Program-made: the position numbers and the translations under genes
Shown here: positions 26,356 through 34,657 of the stretch, piece after piece
How the letters are laid out: each line of letters starts with the position of its first letter
Numbering within the stretch: the first letter of the stretch is position 1
Assembly (NCBI GenBank): GCA_963617275.1
Contig: CAVENX010000032.1
Span: forward strand, 11,712-75,711
From: Limivicinus sp963617275
GTDB taxonomy: Bacteria; Bacillota; Clostridia; Oscillospirales; Oscillospiraceae
DNA: 64,000 nt
Direction: 5' to 3'
The notes under the pieces: model-generated
Database searches by the model: none
Seen by the model: the letters and a program-made list of their open reading frames with translations, nothing else
What the model was told of the DNA's origin: nothing

Positions 26356-26517
26356 ATTTTAACCTACCTTTTAATTAGTTCGATTCATTTTTTTGAATCG
26401 GCAGCTCATGTTTATACCGGCGGCTGTGCGCCCCGTTCGGCATGAGCGGCGAAAAAGCTTCGCCTTAATGTGGTTTTCACGCGGCAGAGCCGCGGAAAAC
26501 GGTTGGATCATTCCGGC

Positions 26518-26838
26518 TCAGTCTCCCAGAATGTTTGTGCCGACAGCGCGTTCGACAGCCGCCTTCAGCGCCGACTGACCAAGCCCTAATGAGCCTTCCC
26601 TGCCGGGGATGAGGATTATCGCAGGAGTTGGACTGTCCTTGAATCTGTCGATTTCATGCGCCATCTGCTCGGCAAGATTTTCCTCAATGTAAATTATCGC
26701 ATAGTCCTGACTTTCCCTTGTCAGCGTGCGCAGAGTCTTGTTCGCCTCTGCAGCATCGGTCACAGGGAATGTATCAAGCCCGAGAGCCTTGAAGCCCATG
26801 ACGGTCTCTCTGCCGCCTATAACCGCAATTTTAAGCAT
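26518..26838 (-). CDS. atpF: V-type ATP synthase subunit F
   Basis: A 106-residue Rossmann-like subunit F of the central stalk. LKIAVIGGRETVMGFKALGLDTFPV at the N-terminus and AIIYIEENLAEQMAHEIDRF, TPAIILIPGREGSLGLGQSALKAAVERAVG later are typical. I take the ATG at 26838, which overlaps the subunit C stop by 8 bases; a GTG at 26847 is also possible and sits closer to GGGAAAGG. It binds subunit D and can modulate coupling. Confidence 0.92.
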   Translation of the reverse strand: MLKIAVIGGRETVMGFKALGLDTFPVTDAAEANKTLRTLTRESQDYAIIYIEENLAEQMAHEIDRFKDSPTPAIILIPGREGSLGLGQSALKAAVERAVGTNILGD

Positions 26839-27823
26839 ACAAATCACGCAGCCTTTCCCGTATGACCTGCGGCGCTATGCCGGCAAGCCTGCCCGTGAGT
26901 ATCATCCTGACGGCGGTTATCTCGCTCTCGACGGCCGCAAGATACTCCACCACAGCTTCGGGGCCGTAGCTTACGCGTCTCGCCGATGCAAGATACCTGT
27001 TGACCGCATTGTCACACTCAAGCTCAAACGCGGTCATGCTTCCGCCGTCAAGCGCTTCGCCGCCGAGAACAGCCGCTTTTTCAAGCTTCGTATGTGCAAA
27101 GAGATTTACAAGCCCTTCTTTATCGGAAACCTTTTCCAGCCTGTCTGCGCTGACCGTACCGCCGTCTATCAGCACGGACTCCAAAAATTCCGCGCTCTTG
27201 CCCATTCTCAGCACGCGCACGGCGCTTTTGAGATTTGCACAGTCGATCAGGATATCGGCGTAACCATTGAAAAGGTCGCTTCCGACGTTCTCCGCCGCAT
27301 GGCGTATCTCGGCAAAGTACGCTTTGTCAAGAATGAGGTCGGCAAGCTGTGGATTATTGGTGCGGGCAAGCTCGTTCTTTGCGTCAATAACCGCCGTTTT
27401 GAGCATGCCGGGCATGTCATTGTACTGCTCGTCGTTATAAAGACTCAGGAGCTTTTCTCCGTCGATTCTGCCGGAGCCGCTCAGAAGGTGCGACGCGTCC
27501 GTATCCATTGCCTCAGCTTTGATAATGGCCTTGGCATTATGATAGTCGTACTTCATGCGGAAAACATCCACAAGCTCTTTCTGCGGGGACATATTGTCAA
27601 GTTCCGCAAAGATCGCGTTGCGCCGCTCATTGAGAGACGCCTCTATTTCCCTTGCGCTCATCTGTGACATATCCGCATATCCGCAGTCCGTAAGCACCTT
27701 TGCCGCATCCTCAAAGGACGGTGCCTCAAGCATACGTATGCTTTTTTCTGTATTCAGAAGCTTTGGCTCTCTTGCCCTCAGCATCGCCGACAGGCACAGA
27801 TACGCTTCTCTTTCAGTAGCCAA
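26831..27823 (-). CDS. atpC: V-type ATP synthase subunit C (ring-cap subunit, d-like)
   Basis: A 330-residue all-helical subunit that joins the rotating membrane ring to the D/F shaft. Sequence is less conserved, but KYDYHNAKAIIKAEAMD (near residue 90) and the ECDNAVNRYLASARRVSYGPEAVVEYLAAVESEITAVRMILTGRLAG segment (about 265-315) are family marks. The start is TTG at 27823, with GGGAGGG 6-7 bases upstream. Gene order (after E, before F) and length fit NtpC/AhaC. Confidence 0.92.
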   Translation of the reverse strand: MATEREAYLCLSAMLRAREPKLLNTEKSIRMLEAPSFEDAAKVLTDCGYADMSQMSAREIEASLNERRNAIFAELDNMSPQKELVDVFRMKYDYHNAKAIIKAEAMDTDASHLLSGSGRIDGEKLLSLYNDEQYNDMPGMLKTAVIDAKNELARTNNPQLADLILDKAYFAEIRHAAENVGSDLFNGYADILIDCANLKSAVRVLRMGKSAEFLESVLIDGGTVSADRLEKVSDKEGLVNLFAHTKLEKAAVLGGEALDGGSMTAFELECDNAVNRYLASARRVSYGPEAVVEYLAAVESEITAVRMILTGRLAGIAPQVIRERLRDLYA

Positions 27824-27860
27824 ATTTTTCCCTCCCTAAGGAATCTTTGAATAATATAAA

Positions 27861-28448
27861 TTATCCGAAGAGCACCTTGGCGATATCAGCGGACATCTCA
27901 TTACGGCAAAGCTCTACCAAAAGCTCCACAGTGCATATTGCCTCTACGCTTCCGCGGCGGAGAACAAGCCCGCCGGCAAAATTGCCGGTCTCGTCGGACA
28001 CGGTGAGCTTACCGCCGCCCAGAAGCCTGTTCGCGGCATCCGCGACCGCCTGCCCGATACTCTCACGGTCACGTGCGTTGAAGATTATCTCCTCATCCTT
28101 CGTGTCGGAGGCGTCGGCGGCAAGCTTTGCAAGAAGCGCCGTATACTGTTCGGCAGGGAGATCGACGATCATTTCGCACGCCTTATCAAAGCTTTCGGAA
28201 ACCATCTGCTGCTTGAGCGCAAGGATGCCCTTTTTGGCTTCCATACGGGCGATACGATCCATACCGTCAACTCTCGCCTGGCACTCGGCCACACCGGCAC
28301 GGATTTTCTCGGTGTATACCTCTTTGGCCTGCTTCTCAAAGTCGGAACGGATAAGCGCGCACTGCTGCTCTGCCTGAGCGAGTATCGCGTCGGAGCGCTC
28401 TTTTGCGTCGGCTCGGATATGCGCGATTATTTTTTCAGTGCCTTTCAT
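27861..28448 (-). CDS. atpE: V-type ATP synthase subunit E (peripheral stalk)
   Basis: A 195-residue peripheral-stalk subunit. A long charged N-terminal helix (KGTEKIIAHIRADAKERSDAILAQAEQQC through about residue 95) precedes a globular C-terminal domain (about 100-195) with GGLVLRRGSVEAICTVELLVELCR, the typical E-subunit ending. The ATG at 28448 has GGAG upstream; the longer frame to 28511 lies within the end of the K-subunit gene and is rejected. It pairs with the H-like subunit to hold the head against rotation. Confidence 0.93.
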   Translation of the reverse strand: MKGTEKIIAHIRADAKERSDAILAQAEQQCALIRSDFEKQAKEVYTEKIRAGVAECQARVDGMDRIARMEAKKGILALKQQMVSESFDKACEMIVDLPAEQYTALLAKLAADASDTKDEEIIFNARDRESIGQAVADAANRLLGGGKLTVSDETGNFAGGLVLRRGSVEAICTVELLVELCRNEMSADIAKVLFG

Positions 28449-28465
28449 AGTATCTCCTATTATTA

Positions 28466-28945
28466 TCAGAAGTTGATCGCGTTGAGCATAAGGAAGGATG
28501 CCAGCAGGCAAAGGATCGCATAGAACTCAACAACGATGCACATGATCATACCCTTGGACCAGTCGTCGGGCTTTTTGGCAAGGATGTTGATGGATGCAGC
28601 CGCGACCTTACCCTGTGCGATAGCGGAAGAAAGGCCGCCGATAGCAATGGGCAGGCAGGCAGAAACGATCTGGAAGCCCTGTGCAACAGTGAGAGCCTCA
28701 GAAGCGCCGCTTATCTTGAGGTACGCGAGGAAGAAGATAACGAAGCCGTACAGACCCTGAGTACCGGGGATGACCTGAAGGATCATGACCTTACCGGACT
28801 TGGAAGGATCTTCGGAGACGAGCCCCGCGCCGGCTTCACCGGCGATGCCGGTACCCTTTGCAGAGCCGATACATGCAAGTGCGCCGGCAAGTGCCGCGCC
28901 AAGGAATGCAAGTGCATTGCCGCTTATTGCGTTAAGAAATTCCAT
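28466..28945 (-). CDS. atpK: V-type ATP synthase subunit K (rotor ring), sodium-type residues
   Basis: A 159-residue double-hairpin proteolipid with four membrane helices (about 10-34, 53-78, 92-120 and 131-155). The ion-carrying glutamate is E140 in VVEFYAIL. Residues equivalent to the sodium ligands described for the Enterococcus hirae NtpK ring are present: T62, Q63 and Y66 in PGTQGLYGF, and Q111 in SSAIAQGK. This points to sodium, not proton, transport, by comparison with that family. It lies between subunits I and E in the usual order. Confidence 0.95.
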   Translation of the reverse strand: MEFLNAISGNALAFLGAALAGALACIGSAKGTGIAGEAGAGLVSEDPSKSGKVMILQVIPGTQGLYGFVIFFLAYLKISGASEALTVAQGFQIVSACLPIAIGGLSSAIAQGKVAAASINILAKKPDDWSKGMIMCIVVEFYAILCLLASFLMLNAINF

Positions 28946-28971
28946 TTTGTATTTCCTCCATAAAACTGTTT

Positions 28972-30960
28972 TTATTCTTTAGCTCTTACGTATTCGGAGC
29001 TTATTGTAAGTGGATCAAACGCTCTGCCGCCGTCGGTATAGAACTTGCCAAAAAACTCAAGGCATTGCAGACGAAGGTCATGCACGTAGCAGCCGAGAAG
29101 ATTAAGGCCGAAGTTCATCGCGTGGCCAAGCAGGAAAATCACAAGAAACGCTATGACCGTCGCCGCGTTCACACCGTTCGCCTGGGCCGGCATGACCGCG
29201 ACGGTATTGAAGACCTTACCGACAACGCCGCCTGCAAGCATCAGAGCCATTATTCTCGAATAGCTGAGAATATCGCCGAACCAGCCGGTGGCCGTATTAT
29301 AGATGCAGCCGAAAGCCGCCGTCACCTTGCCGAAGCCCTTTGAGTGACGTCCCGCGCCGAACAGCAGCATCACCACCCCAATCACCAGCACCGCAAGACC
29401 GATCTTATACACGGTCTCCGATGCTCCAAGGAGCTTTAATGCCATTATGACGGCGCCGAGAAGTATGACCCAGAGTGAGCCTTCCTCAAAAACACCGTCG
29501 GCAAGATTGCCCGCCTTTTTCTTCTGAACAAAGCTTACCGCCATACCGGTATTGAGATGTATCAAGCCCAAAACGAGTGAACCGACAAGAACCGCCGTGC
29601 TGTCTTTTTCCGGACTGAACAGCGCCCACAAGCCTTCCCATGTGCTGTCGGGATCAAGCGTATGCACTATCTGATAAGGAATGTCGCTGAACAGGCCGCC
29701 CGTCAGGAAGCCCATTGCAAGCGTGGCTATGCCGCAGTAAAGAAGGAGCTGGCAGAATGCCTTTGAGTTTCCCCTCGGCTTCATCTTTTTCAGTGCGACC
29801 ACGGCCGCAAGGATCATCATAAGGCCATAGCCTATATCCGCCATCATAAGTCCGAAGAACAGAATGAAAAACGGCGCCATAAGCGGATTGGGGTCTACCG
29901 TACCGTAAGCGGGCAGCGAGTACATATTGGTGACCATATTCAGTGCGTTGGTAAATTTGTTGTTTTTAAGCTTCACCGGAACCTCGGGATATTCGTCCTC
30001 CGCCGGATCGCTGGTTTCCCATGCACAGTCAAACTTCTCAAAAACAGGGATAAGTTCGCTTTCGCGTTCGGCGGGCATCCAGCCCTCCATAATCACGACA
30101 GCTTCCGTACCGAACAGCTTCCCCTCGGCCTGCGCAAGAGCAAGCTTTGTGTTCACTCTGTCCGCGGCAAGCTTCAGATCGTCCCTGCGCACGCTCTCCG
30201 CCCTGATCGCATTTTCACAGCCGGTCTTTTCCTCCGCCAGCTCCCTGAGCCGGATATTAGCGTCGGAAATGCACTTTCTTGCCGTGCCCTTTACACCGGT
30301 CACGGCACTCGGCACAAAGCCGTAACTGCGAAGAAGCTCGTTTACCTTTACAAGAGCCTCCTTGATGCACACGGCGACAACGAACTTGCTCACCTTGTCG
30401 GAGCTGACAAGGAAAACCTCCGCCTCTTCACATTCACTCTGAAGTGCGTCGTTAAGCTCGTCCATATCCTGCCTGACGGGGATACTGCCAAGCAGAACGG
30501 CGGAGCGCTCCGTACCTTCAAGGTCAAGCGGCATATCAAGCTCCTGCCACGGAAGCAGCGACTCAATAACACTGCGCTGACGGCTTTCCTCGGCCGAGAT
30601 ACGCTTTATGCGCTCGTCGTTTTCAACAATAGCATCCGCGATCTTCAAGGCCGCAGCGACGCCGCTGTCGTCGAGCAGAACCGCGTCCTCGACTTCTTTC
30701 GGCGCGGACAGCAGCCTGCCCTTGACGGGTGCGAACCTGTCAAGAAGTTTTATCGCCTGGGTGAGCGTGGCGTGGTCGGATTTGAGGCTCATAAAAGCGG
30801 TATCCTCACGCTTGAAAAGCTTTCCCATGTCTGATTCAGAAATTTCATCCTCAATCTCGGAAAACTCCACACAGCCGTGACGGATAAGCTCCCTCAACAG
30901 GGCGTCCTTATTTGAGCGCACAGCCGCAAGGCGAAGCTTTTTCATTTGTAAAATTGCCAT
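28972..30960 (-). CDS. atpI: V-type ATP synthase subunit I (stator, a-subunit)
   Basis: A 662-residue stator. The N-terminal half (1 to about 330) is soluble and coiled-coil-rich, starting MAILQMKKLRLAAVRSNKDA. The C-terminal half has seven to eight membrane helices. FGLMMADIGYGLMM (about 375) and GDILSYSRIMALMLAGGVVG (about 580) are the conserved channel segments, the latter carrying the essential arginine. It provides the ion half-channels next to the K ring. It starts one base after the stop of the H-like gene, so translation is coupled. Confidence 0.95.
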   Translation of the reverse strand: MAILQMKKLRLAAVRSNKDALLRELIRHGCVEFSEIEDEISESDMGKLFKREDTAFMSLKSDHATLTQAIKLLDRFAPVKGRLLSAPKEVEDAVLLDDSGVAAALKIADAIVENDERIKRISAEESRQRSVIESLLPWQELDMPLDLEGTERSAVLLGSIPVRQDMDELNDALQSECEEAEVFLVSSDKVSKFVVAVCIKEALVKVNELLRSYGFVPSAVTGVKGTARKCISDANIRLRELAEEKTGCENAIRAESVRRDDLKLAADRVNTKLALAQAEGKLFGTEAVVIMEGWMPAERESELIPVFEKFDCAWETSDPAEDEYPEVPVKLKNNKFTNALNMVTNMYSLPAYGTVDPNPLMAPFFILFFGLMMADIGYGLMMILAAVVALKKMKPRGNSKAFCQLLLYCGIATLAMGFLTGGLFSDIPYQIVHTLDPDSTWEGLWALFSPEKDSTAVLVGSLVLGLIHLNTGMAVSFVQKKKAGNLADGVFEEGSLWVILLGAVIMALKLLGASETVYKIGLAVLVIGVVMLLFGAGRHSKGFGKVTAAFGCIYNTATGWFGDILSYSRIMALMLAGGVVGKVFNTVAVMPAQANGVNAATVIAFLVIFLLGHAMNFGLNLLGCYVHDLRLQCLEFFGKFYTDGGRAFDPLTISSEYVRAKE

Positions 30961-30961
30961 A

Positions 30962-31276
30962 TTAGCCGTTCACTATCCTTTCCACTACAAGACCCGCAGC
31001 CTGAGCAAGCTTTGCGTCCGCTTTTTCGCGTAAGCCGGCCTTTGTGTTTTCAAGCTCCTTTGAAAGCACGCCTGCCGCTTCTACCGCCTTTTCATCAGCC
31101 TGACGGCGCAGCTCCACAAGCTCGCTTTCAGCCTTCGCGGCAGCCGCCTCAACCGCTGCCTTCCCCGCAGTTTCGGCATCCGTGATCATCTGCTGTGCCT
31201 TTGCTTCTGCCTGCGCGACGGTATTTTTCGCTTCCGCCTCTGCGTCGGTTATGCTTGTGATAGCCATAAATGACAT
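30962..31276 (-). CDS. atpH: V-type ATP synthase subunit H/G (peripheral stalk helix)
   Basis: A 104-residue alanine/glutamate/lysine-rich protein that is almost entirely coiled coil (residues 8-95; TDAEAEAKNTVAQAEAKAQQ). Composition, size and position as first gene before subunit I identify it as the AhaH/NtpF peripheral-stalk partner of subunit E. The ATG at 31276 has GAGGGGGTGA upstream, one of the stronger ribosome binding sites in the window. It is the promoter-proximal gene of the nine-gene operon. Confidence 0.87.
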   Translation of the reverse strand: MSFMAITSITDAEAEAKNTVAQAEAKAQQMITDAETAGKAAVEAAAAKAESELVELRRQADEKAVEAAGVLSKELENTKAGLREKADAKLAQAAGLVVERIVNG

Positions 31277-31716
31277 TGACTCACCCCCTCAACACTTTAA
31301 ATCATAATCCTTTTTTGTCGGAATATAACAACCTTTTCCGTCTTTTCTCTCAGAAAAATCAGCCATGCGGCAAAGCACTCACTTTATTTCCGCATTACGT
31401 GCTTTTCATATCATAAAACTGCAAATTAAAGCTTTTTCTCCAAAAAACAGCAGGATGTCTTTTTTTATTATATTCACTTGTTAATGAACTGTCAACTCCC
31501 AAACAGTCACAGAACTGTCGTTATTTGCTTTGATTTTTTGTACAAATATTACATAAACGCATTTATTAAGCCGCAGTGAAGACGCGTTTATTGGTGAAAA
31601 ACACAGCATTCCATTTTCGAAACGGTCCCAGCCCCCCGTCAATGGAGCGGAGGACGGTTGACATCCATATCGGGTATCTATATAATAGATAATACAAATT
31701 TCAAGGGGCAGAGGAC
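31277..31716. other. 440-base divergent intergenic region (V-ATPase / def-iorAB)
   Basis: No gene is supported. The left part must hold the V-ATPase promoter; an A+T-rich segment with TATGAT about 30 bases before the atpH start is the only candidate, and I see no -35 partner at a normal distance. The middle is A+T-rich with no evident structure. The right end holds the perfect def promoter. Confidence 0.6.
31658..31686 (+). promoter_or_regulatory. Perfect-consensus sigma-A promoter for def-iorAB
   Basis: TTGACA (31658-31663) and TATAAT (31681-31686) are both exact consensus and are separated by exactly 17 bases. Transcription should begin near 31693, giving a leader of about 24 bases before the def ATG with GAGG inside it. 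No operator-like repeat is obvious. A promoter this close to ideal implies high constitutive expression or repression by an unseen factor. Confidence 0.85.
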
Positions 31717-32211
31717 ATGGTAAGGGAAATTCTGAAGCTGGGAAACCCTGTGCTGTATGAAAAGAGTGCAAAAGTGAACGAAAACGACCTTGTGCTGCTC
31801 AGCGATTGGGTCGGCGATCTGCGCGATACGCTTCTTGATTACAGGAAGACCTACGGTGCGGGCAGAGCCATCGCCGCGCCTCAGATAGGGCTGCAAAAAA
31901 GGCTTATATATATGCTCACCGACAAAGAATACGTATTTATAAATCCCGTGATCACCTTCCCCGACAAAGAGTCTTACGAGGTCATGGACGACTGCATGTC
32001 ATTTCCGGGGCTGTGCGTCAGGCTCAAGCGTCGAAAAAGGATCGTGATATCCTACCTCGACGGCGATATGCAGCCGAGGCGGATGCAGCTTGAGGGCGAT
32101 TATGCCGAGCTTTTGCAGCATGAATGTGATCATCTTGACGGGATACTTGCGACAATGCGGGCAATTGATGAAAAATCGTTCTATATGATGCAGATGAAAA
32201 GAGACTTTTAG
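31717..32211 (+). CDS. def: Divergent peptide deformylase
   Basis: A 164-residue peptide deformylase-fold metalloprotein. Motif 1 is GAGRAIAAPQIG (residues 48-59), motif 2 is D91-D-C93-M-S95-F-P-G and motif 3 is H135-E-C-D-H139. C93, H135 and H139 are the metal ligands and E136 the catalytic base, so activity is plausible. Motif 2 departs from the usual EGCxS, the glycine being replaced by aspartate. The enzyme removes the formyl group from new proteins. It is followed closely by iorA under one promoter, an unusual place for the housekeeping enzyme, so this may be a specialised paralogue. Confidence 0.82.
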   Translation: MVREILKLGNPVLYEKSAKVNENDLVLLSDWVGDLRDTLLDYRKTYGAGRAIAAPQIGLQKRLIYMLTDKEYVFINPVITFPDKESYEVMDDCMSFPGLCVRLKRRKRIVISYLDGDMQPRRMQLEGDYAELLQHECDHLDGILATMRAIDEKSFYMMQMKRDF

Positions 32212-32246
32212 TCTGTGCACAATACGATGAAAGAAGGAATTGGAAA

Positions 32247-33995
32247 ATGAAATTGCTGATGAGCGGCAATGAGGCCGTCGCGCTGGGCGCTTACGAGGCA
32301 GGCATAAAGGTCTGCTCCGCGTACCCCGGCACTCCAAGCACAGAGATTTTTGAAAATCTTCCGAAATACAGAGACGCGCTCTATTGCGAATGGGCGCCCA
32401 ACGAAAAGGTCGCAACCGAGGTCGCATACGGCGCAAGTATTGCGGGTGTACGCTCTCTCACGGCAATGAAGCACGTCGGAATGAACGTCGCCGCAGATCC
32501 GATATTCACCGCCGCTTACAGCGGAGTCGGAGGCGGCTTTGTCATTGTCGTCGCCGACGATCCCAGCCTCCATTCCTCTCAGAACGAACAGGACAACCGC
32601 TGGTATGCGAAGCACGCAAAGATTGCCATGGTCGAGCCGTCCGATTCTCAGGAATGTAAGGATTTCGTAAAATACGCCTGTGAAATCTCCGAAAGGTTTG
32701 ATATGCCGGTGATGCTGCGTACCGTAACGCGCATCGCCCACTCGAAAAGCCTCGTCGAACCTGGCGTACACAGCGAGATCGCGCCTATACCCTATCAGCG
32801 CAACGGTGCCAAATATATCTGCAATCCTGGCAATTCCTACCGCAGCCGCGCAAAGCTTGAAAAGAACCTTGCGGAGCTTGAAAAATACGCAAACAACTGC
32901 CCGCTCAACGTCGCCGAGATGAACGGAGGCAAAGTCGGCGTTATCGCCGCAAGCGCCGCGTACCTCTACGCAAAGGAGGTCTTTCCCGAGGATACTTCAT
33001 TCCTGAAGCTTGGTCTTACCTATCCCATGCCTATGGAGCTGATACGCTCCTTTGCCTCGAAGGTCAAAAAGCTCTATGTGGTGGAAGAGCTTGACGGGTA
33101 TATGGAAGAGCAGATAAAAGCCGCGGGAATAGACTGCATCGGTAAGGAGCTTGTGCCCGCCATGTATGAGCTTAATCCCCAGATCCTGCGCGAAGCGATT
33201 TTCGGCGAAAAGGCGGAGAGCGTTGACGTCGGCGTCAAAGCTGTTTCCCGCCCGCCCGCACTCTGCCCCGGCTGCCCGCACAGAGGCTTCTTCTACTGCA
33301 TCGGCAAGCGCAAAGGCTGTGTTGTCACGGGCGATATCGGCTGCTACACACTCGGCGGTTCCGCCCCGCTCAACGCCGTTGACACGGTCATATGCATGGG
33401 CGGTGGATTCAGCGTCGGTGCAGGCATGGCAAAAGCCTTCAAGGCGTCCGGCATAAAAAAGACCGTTTTCGGCGTTGTGGGCGATTCGACATTTTTCCAC
33501 AGTGGGATGACAGGCGCGGCTGAAATAATCTATAACGATGCCGATATGATCCCCGTTGTGCTCGACAATCACATCACCGGCATGACCGGGCATCAGGATA
33601 ACCCGGGCAGCGGCTTCAATCTCATGGGTGAGATGGCCGCAGCGCTCAGAATAGAAGATATCCTCCGTGCCTGCGGGTATGAAAACATCATAATAGTCGA
33701 TCCGCAGGATCTGAAAGCCATGGACAAAGCAATCGATGACGCCATAGCAAGCGCCAAACGCACCGCCATGGTGGTGCGTCGTCCCTGCCTGCTGATAAAA
33801 CGCGAAAAATTTCAAAAGCGGCTGTGCGCTGCGGACAGTGCGAAATGCATAGGCTGCAAAAAGTGCCTCAGCGTCGGCTGCCCCGCCATAATGGTAAAAG
33901 ACAGAAAATCCTGCATAGACGCATCTCTGTGCGTGGGCTGCACGGTATGCGCTCAGGTCTGCCCCGTCGGCGCGATAGCGCGTAAGGAGGATTAA
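32247..33995 (+). CDS. iorA: Indolepyruvate:ferredoxin oxidoreductase, alpha subunit
   Basis: A 582-residue thiamine-diphosphate enzyme subunit. The N-terminal pyrimidine-binding domain opens with LLMSGNEAVALGAYEAGIKVCSAYPGTPSTEI. The thiamine-diphosphate domain carries GDIGCYTLGG and VVGDSTFFHSGMTG with LDNHITGMTGHQDNPG (about residues 367-455). The C-terminus is a ferredoxin domain with CIGCKKCLSVGCP and CVGCTVCAQVCP, ligands for two 4Fe-4S clusters. With IorB it oxidatively decarboxylates arylpyruvates from aromatic amino acids to aryl-CoA, reducing ferredoxin; it is oxygen-sensitive and marks an anaerobe. GAAGGAATT precedes the ATG. Confidence 0.95.
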   Translation: MKLLMSGNEAVALGAYEAGIKVCSAYPGTPSTEIFENLPKYRDALYCEWAPNEKVATEVAYGASIAGVRSLTAMKHVGMNVAADPIFTAAYSGVGGGFVIVVADDPSLHSSQNEQDNRWYAKHAKIAMVEPSDSQECKDFVKYACEISERFDMPVMLRTVTRIAHSKSLVEPGVHSEIAPIPYQRNGAKYICNPGNSYRSRAKLEKNLAELEKYANNCPLNVAEMNGGKVGVIAASAAYLYAKEVFPEDTSFLKLGLTYPMPMELIRSFASKVKKLYVVEELDGYMEEQIKAAGIDCIGKELVPAMYELNPQILREAIFGEKAESVDVGVKAVSRPPALCPGCPHRGFFYCIGKRKGCVVTGDIGCYTLGGSAPLNAVDTVICMGGGFSVGAGMAKAFKASGIKKTVFGVVGDSTFFHSGMTGAAEIIYNDADMIPVVLDNHITGMTGHQDNPGSGFNLMGEMAAALRIEDILRACGYENIIIVDPQDLKAMDKAIDDAIASAKRTAMVVRRPCLLIKREKFQKRLCAADSAKCIGCKKCLSVGCPAIMVKDRKSCIDASLCVGCTVCAQVCPVGAIARKED

Positions 33996-33998
33996 GCA

Positions 33999-34571
33999 AT
34001 GGAAACAAAATCTGTTATTCTGGTCGGCGTAGGCGGTCAGGGCGCGATCCTCACCGCAAAGGTGCTTGTCAACGGACTCATGAAGGCCGGATACGACGTC
34101 AAAATGAGCGAAGTCCACGGCATGTCGCAGCGCGGCGGCAGCGTCTCGACACAGGTCCGTTTCGGCGATAAGGTATATTCCCCGCTCATAGGCACAGGCG
34201 CGGCCGACGTTATGGTCGCCTTTGAAAAGATGGAAGCGGTAAGATACTCCGGATTTCTTAAAAAAGACGGCGTGGCAGTGATCAATGATTATGAAATGGC
34301 ATCAGCCACCACGGCCGCCGGTCTTGCGCAATATCCCGAGGGCTGTCTGGAGGCAATGGAGAAGAATTTCAGATGCTTCTCTCTCCGTGCCGGCGATATT
34401 GCAAAGCAGCTCGGCAGTGAAAAGTGCATGAACATCGTTTTGTTCGGTGCGCTCATAAAGGTACTGGAGCTTCCGCATATTGACTGGGAAGAAGTTATCC
34501 GCACGACCGTCCCGGAAAAGTTCGCAGAGCTGAATGTTGCCGCGTACCGTGCGGGATATAACGCGATATAA
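33999..34571 (+). CDS. iorB: Indolepyruvate:ferredoxin oxidoreductase, beta subunit
   Basis: A 190-residue gamma-domain-type subunit of 2-oxoacid:ferredoxin oxidoreductases. SVILVGVGGQGAILTAKVLVNGLMKAGYDVKMSEVHGMSQRGGSVSTQVRFG is the characteristic N-terminal half. It partners IorA, whose stop lies 3 bases upstream, with AAGGAGG spanning the junction. Stoichiometric expression is expected. A hairpin with T-run follows, so the def-iorA-iorB unit ends here. Confidence 0.95.
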   Translation: METKSVILVGVGGQGAILTAKVLVNGLMKAGYDVKMSEVHGMSQRGGSVSTQVRFGDKVYSPLIGTGAADVMVAFEKMEAVRYSGFLKKDGVAVINDYEMASATTAAGLAQYPEGCLEAMEKNFRCFSLRAGDIAKQLGSEKCMNIVLFGALIKVLELPHIDWEEVIRTTVPEKFAELNVAAYRAGYNAI

Positions 34572-34575
34572 CCAG

Positions 34576-34616
34576 AAAAACTCTCTGCAAAGCCTCTTGG
34601 CAGTGCAGAGAGTTTT
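34576..34616 (+). terminator. Intrinsic terminator of def-iorAB
   Basis: AACTCTCTGCA (34579-34589) pairs with TGCAGAGAGTT (34604-34614), extended by A/T pairs, with a 14-base loop and TTTTCTTG after it. It begins within 10 bases of the iorB stop. Confidence 0.82.
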
Positions 34617-34657
34617 CTTGTATGAATTTATTTACAAGTCTACGGATAGCTGTGGTA

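Noticed and set aside
31481..31771. 96-codon open frame on minus in the V-ATPase/def gap
   Set aside because: It overlaps the def promoter and start, has no ribosome binding site and has a composition unlike protein.
32997..34118. 373-codon open frame opposite iorA/iorB
   Set aside because: Shadow of two well-identified genes, spanning both of them, with no start signal.
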